From positions 8,906,033-8,970,032 of the forward strand of contig OX578286.1 in the NCBI GenBank assembly GCA_951217055.1: 64,000 nt of DNA, in the 5' to 3' direction. Under the pieces are notes generated by a model. It did no database searches, had not been told where the DNA came from, and worked only from the letters and a program-made list of their open reading frames with translations. The position numbers and the translations under genes are program-made. Origin of the DNA: Gerris lacustris. Its lineage: Eukaryota > Arthropoda > Insecta > Hemiptera > Gerridae. Of the stretch, positions 58,293 through 64,000 are shown piece by piece; position 1 is the stretch's first letter; each line of letters starts with the position of its first letter.

Positions 58293-58409
58293 TATTTATG
58301 TAAAAAATCACAAGATAAAAAGAACTTTTTATATACCACGTATTTACATTTTCTGTTGAATCATAATAATATGTAATGTTGATAATATAATTGTCATTGT
58401 TATATAAAA

Positions 58410-59610
58410 TGTTAGTGAAAAAAAAAAATACAAAATTCCGAATTTATTTACTTCACATAATAATGACAACCATCTAGAGAGCTGATCTTAAACCTATAAA
58501 AGGATAAATCTTTGTACAACGGATCTCACCAACACCGAATCTAAACCGTGCCACTGATATGCCCCTGTGTAGGGACAGTAAGAGAAGAAAAATGTGTACA
58601 AGTAAAAGAAGTACAGATGCAGAAAAATTAATCCTATACCTAGAGGTCGACCAAGAAGTCATGAACACGGGAGAAACCGAAAGCTTAACTTCGTTTAAAA
58701 TCGGAACTTCCGAGTAGTGCCGAAGTCAGTACAGTCGGGTGCTAAGACAATAACCATTCCTAGTTTGTATGACATGCCCAGTTATGTCAAATCTCACGAA
58801 TAACAACAGGAAGGTTCCCAATCTGTTAGGTTTCCTGTTTTGTTTGTTTTTATACAGCACGAACTATAGTCACAACTGTTCTAAATCCAAATCAAACTCA
58901 GAAATAAATTGGAAGAAAAAAAAATAGATTAAGGAAAAAGAATAGGTATCGATTTAAATTTAAATAATATTATTATGAATAATCAATAAATAATAATATA
59001 AAGATATTATCGTATATTATTAGTGATTTCTTATCAGGTACAGTGTTGCCTGTTGCAAAAAATATAGAAGTTATCAAAAAATAAAATTATTAATAACAGA
59101 AGAACAACACTGTGTTTTTTGACCGTGGTCTATTATATCAAAAACTGACTGTACATGACGACACTAGCGCACTCCTCTCATTTCCATGACTTCTTGGTCG
59201 ACCTCTAGGACACAAGTTTAAACAAACCTGGGAGTCACACGTCAATTAATTTATTTCTTTGTTTACTTTTCGCTGTCATTTAATGTTTACCTCTTAATAA
59301 AAAATCACAAATTTGAAACCCGTCAAAATGAAGACTATAAATACTATGGGATATGTCAAAACAAATAAAATAACTTGCGTATTTTTTCCGAACTAACTTT
59401 CCAGCAAAATTTGCTGAAAACGAATTAAATTCTGCTGATAGATGGTTAAAAGTATTAAAATAATGCATCGTCATCGTGTTCTGAGCTATTCTAAAAGTTT
59501 CAAATGTCTAGCTACTCGGGAAGTTAGTTAAAAATCGATTGCAAGATTTGTACTGGACAAACAAACAAACAAACAAGAAAGCAAGCTTATAAAAACGTAG
59601 TAAAAAATCA
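58410..59610 (+). mobile_element. Family I repeat, interrupted by a TA-flanked element
   Basis: Same order of blocks as 23150-23690, with ATGCCCCTGTGTAGGGACAG present here and missing there. Interrupted at 58643-59205. Confidence 0.8.
58643..59205. mobile_element. 563-bp TIR element, GAGGTCGACCAAGAAGTCATG ends
   Basis: 21-bp inverted ends (GAGGTCGACCAAGAAGTCAT and complement), TA on each side within CCTAG/CTAGG. The sister copy near 57451 reads CCTGGACACAAG with no insert. TA target and TIR suit a mariner-type MITE; CTAG as a 4-bp target cannot be excluded. No transposase frame. Confidence 0.82.
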
Positions 59611-60470
59611 AAATTAACAAGCAAAAATAATAAAAATATAATATTTATACTTTCGCCATTTCTTTAACCTTTAACATTTATATATCCAATCGAATTTCTC
59701 ACAAAATAATTTAATACAATCCATTTCTTTTTTATCAATTCAATAATATAAAAAAAAATTAGAAATCATCTATGTGTACATTTATTTTCAAATATCATTT
59801 TACATTTGAAGTAAAAGTGATTTTGTCACATCCTTGAGACCTCCTTTACGTAACATTATATTAACGTTATATATCAGGTGGATAAATAAATAAATAAATA
59901 AAACTTTATATACAATTACAAATATTTTCTTTTCATAAATTCCAATATATTTCGTCTCAAGGTCGGTATGTTTGCAATTTGATATTTTTTATATTTTTTT
60001 ATTATTTATTGAATCTTCGATATCCCCGAATTTATTTTTATTATTTTTATATTATTCCATATTTGTTTATCTGAATTAAATATTCTTGCCAAGATATTGT
60101 TTTGCTTTACATATAAATCAATCTCTCCATAAATATATATTGTATATATATATATATATTTTTTATTTTTATTTTATTTATTTAATACAAATTACAAAAG
60201 ATATCCATACATAAAAATAAATGTTAATATAATTTACAATTACCATTGCAGAATATATATTTAATTTGTTTAGCTGGCCGCAAAAGCAGTAGCTTGAGCG
60301 CGACTCAGCTATTTAAGACTAATTTATACGAGGTGCTTTTTATATATTATACAAGTTGGTAGAAATTATTTAGTTTTTAGTAGTATTTTTATAAAATATG
60401 CTTTTATACAATACTGATACATATTATAAACTAATAACTATAATTAATAACTATATATAGATATAATTTT
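59610..60470. other. AT-rich stretch with a possible LINE 3' tail remnant
   Basis: 60160-60205 (TTTATTTTATTTATTTAATAC, then AAATTACAAAAG) looks like a retrotransposon 3' tail, followed by slightly GC-richer AGCTGGCCGCAAAAGCAGTA. No coding sequence seen. Confidence 0.4.
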
Positions 60471-61087
60471 GAATATTTATTTAATTTATTTAATTTATTT
60501 AATTTATATTATATATTTAATTTATTTAATTTATTTAATTTATTTAATTTATTTGATTTATTTGATTTATTTTATTTATTCTATTTATTCTATTTATTCT
60601 ATTTATTCTATTTATTCTATTTATTCTATTTATTCTATTTATTCTATTTATTCTATTTATTTTATTTTATTTATTTTATTTATTCTATTTATTCTATTTA
60701 TTCTATTTATTCTATTTATTCTATTTATTCTATTTATTCTATTTATTTTATTTTATTTATTTTATTTATTTTATTTATTTTATTTATTTTATTTATTTTA
60801 TTTATTTTATTTATTTTATTTATTTTATTTATTTTATTTATTTTATTTATTTTATTTATTTTATTTATTTTATTTATTTTATTTATTTTATTTATTTTAT
60901 TTATTTTATTTATTTTATTTATTTATTTATTTTATTTATTTTATTTATTTTATTTATTTTATTTATTTTGTTTATTTTATTTATTTTATTTATTTATTAT
61001 TACAATTTATTATATACATAACAATAAGGATAAGAATAAAAGTTCAGACATCTATACTAAATACACATACATATATACAATATTTTC
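60470..61087 (-). mobile_element. 3' UTR and microsatellite tail of the LINE element
   Basis: Directly downstream (in minus-strand terms) of the RT stop is about 80 nt of ordinary AT-rich sequence, then roughly 530 bp of TTTAT/TTTATTTTA-type repeat. Short repeat tails are typical of non-LTR elements of several clades, which lack a simple poly(A). The size here implies post-insertion expansion. The subtype changes along the tract (TTTAAT-type at 60480-60550, TTTATTC-type to about 60750, TTTATTT-type beyond), so it grew in blocks. Confidence 0.7.
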
Positions 61088-62388
61088 TTAAGTATTATTT
61101 TTATTTGCATTCGATGAGAGCCATTTTACTACTTCTTTTTTATACTTTTCATACTCATGTAAGTCTCTGGCTCGTTTTGGTAGTTGGTTAAAATATTTAT
61201 AGGCTACTGTGCTAGCGTGGTTTTGAAGTAGATTAGAGTGGTAGGATTGGTTTTTAATTTGTTTACTTGTTTTGTATCGTGTCTGGTATGGGTGATTTGT
61301 AACAGGTTTAGTGATTTTAAAAAAGTATAGTAATACATGTTTTTTGTATAGTTGCGATATTGTTAGTACAGGGAAGTCTTGGAAAAGTTTTCTAGTGGAA
61401 TACAGTATAGGTTTTTTTAGTATAGTTTTTATAATTGCTTTTTGTGATTGTTCTAGAGGAGCTAAGGTGGATGGAGGGGCAGACCCCCAAGCAATAATGC
61501 CATATGAAATTAGAGATTGCACTAGACCATAATAAATTTGCTTTATTAGTGAAATGTTACATATGTTTCTAATTAGTTTAAAATAATATAGAAATTTCCT
61601 TATTTTCTTAGTCAATGTGCTTATATGTTGTTTCCAGTTTAGTCTTTGGTCTATAGATATACCAAGGTATTTTATATTATCAGTTCTTTCTATAGACGGG
61701 CAGCTACATTTTTTTGTTATTTGGTTTTGGTTACATTTACAGTCATGTATTGGTATAGTTGTTAGATTCCTTGGTTGTCCTGATTTCGTTGGTGAGAAAG
61801 TTATAAATTTGGTTTTTTTTACATTGAGGTAGAGTAGGTTCGTGTGGAGCCATTTATTAATCATTTTGAGTCCTTTTTCAGTGTTTCTTACAGCTTCTTC
61901 CCAATTTTCCCCGCTAAAAATTAAGCAGGTGTCATCTGCAAAGCCTACTTTATCCCCCGGAAAGTCTTTAATTAGATATAGGTCATTAATGTAAATAAGG
62001 AAATTTAATGGCGAGAGGACTGTGCCTTGAGCCGTGCCTATTTTTACTTTAGCCGCATTACTGTAATTATTATTTATTTTTACCCTTTGCGATCTCTCTG
62101 AGAGATAGCTATTTAACAAATTTAGCGGTACTCCTCTGATTCCGTACATTTCTAATTTTTCTATGAGTTTAATGTGGGACATAGTGTCAAAAGCCTTTTT
62201 TAAATCTAAGAAAACAGCAATAACTTTCTTTTTCTTATCTAGGTTTTTAATTATTTGTTCAGTTAGATAGTATAAGGCATCAGATGTGTTTTTTCCTTCT
62301 CTAAAACCATACTGTGTTTCTGCTAGAATATTATTTTTGTCTAAGAATTTTTGCAAACGGTGTTTTATGCATTTTTCAAAAATTTTTG

Positions 62389-62392
<4 letters not shown>
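61088..62392 (-). CDS. Non-LTR retrotransposon reverse transcriptase, 5'-truncated
   Basis: An open frame of 434 codons encodes the RT and C-terminal part of a LINE-type polyprotein, which would copy the element RNA into DNA at a nicked target. Motif A is visible as FLDLKKAFDT (first catalytic Asp), motif B as GTAQGTVLSP, and motif C as FADD (catalytic Asp pair), followed by the usual thumb-side motifs LNVKKTKF and IKYLGISIDQRLNW. The C-terminal region (SLISYGIIAWG, then LYKKHVLLYFF) resembles arthropod jockey/CR1-like RTs, though the exact clade is my inference. The fingers start abruptly at LSKIFEKCIK, exactly where an (AT)n tract begins, so the endonuclease domain, any ORF1 and the true start are missing. 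The frame stays open through the microsatellite only because it reads as IY repeats. No internal stop or frameshift is seen, suggesting fairly recent insertion. It is not expected to be autonomous. Confidence 0.93.

Positions 62393-62463
<71 letters not shown>
62393..62463. repeat. (AT)n microsatellite at the LINE 5' truncation point
   Basis: About 70 bp of uninterrupted alternating AT directly abut the first retained RT codon. Either reverse transcription stopped and joined at an existing AT tract, or the tract expanded at the 5' junction afterwards. Confidence 0.9.
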
Positions 62464-62465
<2 letters not shown>

Positions 62466-62689
62466 ATTTACTACTTGAAATACAGTTACATTTATATGGT
62501 TAAATTTCTAGAAATTTATTTTTCCTGCAAATCAGGATGATAGCTTTGGTTCTTCAAAGAGGATATATTATGTATGTTTATTTTTTATTTATTTATATTT
62601 ATAAGTACATATGTGCAATATGTAAATTCTAACCTTCACATTTTAAATTTAACCTTTTACTTATCATATTCAATGTATTACACATAAAA

Positions 62690-62965
62690 TCCAACTTTTT
62701 AAACATAAAATACAACTTTTTAAACATAAAATCCAACTTTTTAAACATAAAATCCAACTTTTTAAACATAAAATCCAACTTTTTAAACATAAAATCCAAC
62801 TTTTTAAACATAAAATCCAACTTTTTAAACATAAAATCCAACTTTTTAAACATAAAATCCAACTTTTTAAACATAAAATCCAACTTTTTAAACATAAAAT
62901 CCAACTTTTTAAACATAAAATCCAACTTTTTAAACATAAAATCCAACTTTTTAAACTAAAATCCA
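62690..62965. repeat. 21-bp satellite, about 13 near-identical units
   Basis: Unit AAAATCCAACTTTTTAAACAT. Only one base differs among the central units. Because 21 is a multiple of three, minus-strand frames read as heptad LDFMFKK or LKSWILC repeats; these are not genes. Confidence 0.97.
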
Positions 62966-63249
62966 ACTTTTTATAACTAAATATAAAACAGTTACTTGTG
63001 TGTGACAGTCTTTATGGGGCCGTTATTTCTACCGGAAAGACGGCAAGATATATCGACATTTTTTTGAAGAATTTCTATCTGGATCTCTAGAGAATGTACC
63101 AATAGCAATGAGGATTGTAATGTGGTTTATGCCAAATTTATTATTATTATTACAAATTTTAATTTGGTTGCTCATAATTTTTTGAACGTAACATTCCGCC
63201 GCTGGGATTAGAACCCTGACTTTTTGAAATCCCTAATTGAAATATTTTA

Positions 63250-64000
63250 GGTATATTATACAGTATATCCACAGATGGAGTTTGCCTATACGTGTAAATT
63301 CAAAAAAAAAAATAAAAAAAATAAAGGAAAGTCACTCTTCATAAAATCTCCTGCTAGTTCTTAAATGAAGATTTATAATATTTCTTTTTGTTCAAAATGT
63401 ACCCTGTACACAAAAAGTACGCAAGTTTCTAAAATTGCACAAGAGGAAACCGGTCCAAATTTCGGCTATTTGAAAAAAAAAAACGTTATAATTCCTTTTA
63501 GATACTATTCCAAATTTCTTTTTCGCATAAAACTGTCTGAAATCGAATTTCAAAATCCCCCCCCCCACTTTATAAGAATTCATATTTTACTGATTCTAAT
63601 AAATGAGGGGTCGACTTAAAGGTATCATTGAGTATATTAAAAGTTGTTGTATTACTTTTTTTGATAAAAATAACTTGAAAGCTATTAAAGGGGAAATCAA
63701 TTAATAAAAAAAAGAAATTTTTGAAAATGATAATTCTTCTTCTATTAGAGAAATAAATAGTATTTAAATAATAAATAAAATTTCCCCTATAAATGATTTG
63801 ACATTGTTTTTATCGAGTAAAGCAAATACCACAACTTTTAATGCACTCATAATAAGACCTTTAAATTGACCCAGCACGTATTAGAATCAGACAAATTTGA
63901 CATTTATAAATGGCGGGGGCGGGATTTTTGACATTTTTATACGATAAAGATATTTTAAATTGTATCTAAAAGAAATTATAAACAATATTTTTTTCTTAAA
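63250..64000. mobile_element. Family F foldback repeat, runs off the window
   Basis: 63540-63700 and 63775-63960 are inverted arms (GCTATTAAAGGGGAAATC against GATTT-CCCCTATAAATG; TTAAAGGTATCATTGAG against CTCATAATAAGACC). The left part matches 19080-19290, the right part 19850-20090. Confidence 0.78.

Noticed and set aside
60469..61191. 240-codon YLIYLI-type membrane protein
   Set aside because: It is the TTTAT repeat tail of the LINE read in one frame.
62629..62966. Heptad-repeat proteins of about 100 codons
   Set aside because: A 21-bp satellite read in two frames; no start context, no conservation evidence.

Overview
This is AT-rich, intron-poor-looking nuclear DNA of a eukaryote, most likely an insect or other arthropod. 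It is packed with microsatellites, minisatellites and short non-autonomous DNA transposons, and there are no closely packed genes, operons or ribosome binding sites. Nearly all long reading frames are produced by tandem repeats or transposon copies. I see no confident intact host gene. The only real protein-coding sequence is a 5'-truncated non-LTR retrotransposon reverse transcriptase (61088-62392, minus). The only host-exon candidate is a 32-nt segment with good splice signals (14004-14035), so the window may be intergenic or lie inside a very large intron.

Layout. 1-3000: end of a family-A repeat, (AT)n, a family-G repeat holding nested A and H pieces, and a TTAA-flanked piggyBac-like MITE. 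3898-5612: a 65-bp minisatellite split by two nested MITEs. 6170-12480: family-B and family-A copies and repeated 'family C' MITEs (ends GGYACTTCTTTAGATTGTTACTCCCC-like, here described in pieces). 13240-13424: a Harbinger-like MITE. 14004: candidate microexon. 14200-18490: three minisatellites, one interrupted by a MITE. 19080-25730: foldback elements, Helitron ends, palindromes. 26380-28530: related minisatellites with a 149-bp unit. 29100-32610: family A, tRNA-like segments, a further hairpin family, a family-C2 MITE and a 127-bp Helitron-like element. 33690-36510: family H with family G nested in it, then a foldback MITE. 37790-38470 and 42140-43180: expanded family-C elements. 39250-40700: 42-bp minisatellite with a 426-bp higher-order duplication. 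43180-43860: 85-bp minisatellite. 44790-45690: foldback pieces. 46135-47165: long (AT)n. 47393-49480: families G and H. 49800-50960: a roughly 125-bp array hosting the second piggyBac-like MITE. 51370-55450: families C, B, a pogo-like MITE, a minisatellite. 55700-59600: (AT)n tracts, family A, family I with a TA-flanked element. 60470-62470: retrotransposon and its TTTAT-type tail. 62690-62965: 21-bp satellite. 63250-64000: one arm of a foldback repeat.

The most useful property of the window is that many insertions sit inside other repeats, so the unoccupied site can be read from a sister copy or array unit. This gives direct target-site evidence: TTAA for the piggyBac-like family, 8 bp for family C and for a second foldback family, TTA for the Harbinger-like ones, TA for mariner/pogo-like ones, and A|T with no duplication for Helitron-like ones. 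Stretches not listed as features (for example 110-330, 420-930, 3680-3890, 5640-6170, 9580-10250, 10560-11420, 12480-13230, 18490-19080, 21060-21540, 28540-29090, 55810-56340) are AT-rich sequence in which I see no gene or clear element.
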